Origin: Chlamydiia bacterium
GTDB lineage: Bacteria; Chlamydiota; Chlamydiia; Chlamydiales; FEN-1388
Length of the DNA stretch: 6,285 nucleotides
Assembly (NCBI GenBank): GCA_003170575.1
Contig: PMZB01000270.1
Location: forward strand, 1 to 6,285
Reading direction: 5' to 3'
Shown here piece by piece: positions 6,279 to 6,285 of this stretch. Under the pieces are notes generated by a model, which was not told the origin of the DNA, ran no database searches, and worked only from the letters and a program-made list of their open reading frames with translations. A program made the translations under genes and the position numbers. The stretch's first letter is position 1, and every line of letters begins with the position of its first letter.

Positions 6279-6285
6279 ACAAACC

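Overview
The window holds five protein-coding genes and almost no spare DNA. Four genes lie head to tail on the + strand (positions 12 to 4068). One large gene on the - strand (4113 to 6278) converges on them across a 44-base gap. I see no tRNA, rRNA, CRISPR array, insertion sequence or integrase.

The + strand block is a tightly packed operon. Its genes are an RLAN-domain RimK-like ATP-grasp ligase, a GCS2-family (glutamate-cysteine ligase-like) carboxylate-amine ligase, an N-formylglutamate amidohydrolase-family hydrolase, and a stand-alone C39-like papain-fold cysteine peptidase. Every junction overlaps by 10 or 11 bases, so the four proteins are probably translationally coupled. Two amide-bond-forming enzymes followed by two amide-bond-breaking enzymes suggest synthesis and remodelling or turnover of a small gamma-glutamyl- or peptide-like compound, or a peptide tag on a protein. 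The product cannot be read from the sequence, and no precursor peptide gene is visible.

The - strand gene is the most striking item. It encodes a 721-residue protein whose C-terminal ~450 residues read as a eukaryotic-type HECT E3 ubiquitin ligase. It has the N-lobe GVDxGGVRR signature, a small N-lobe motif set, the TG-x-P-x-G stretch before the C-lobe, the catalytic PTAHTC cysteine (Cys677), and a phenylalanine four residues from the C-terminus. The N-terminal ~265 residues are unrecognised. A gene of this kind, in an intron-free compact bacterial context, points to an effector acting inside a eukaryotic host.

The source is probably a bacterium with an obligate or facultative intracellular life. 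The mid-40s percent G+C judged by eye, compact coding and a host-ubiquitin-directed protein fit an amoeba-associated member of the Chlamydiae (Parachlamydia/Waddlia-like). This is inference; other intracellular bacteria are not excluded.

The two halves converge and so are not co-transcribed. I see no direct functional link between the ligase operon and the HECT protein.
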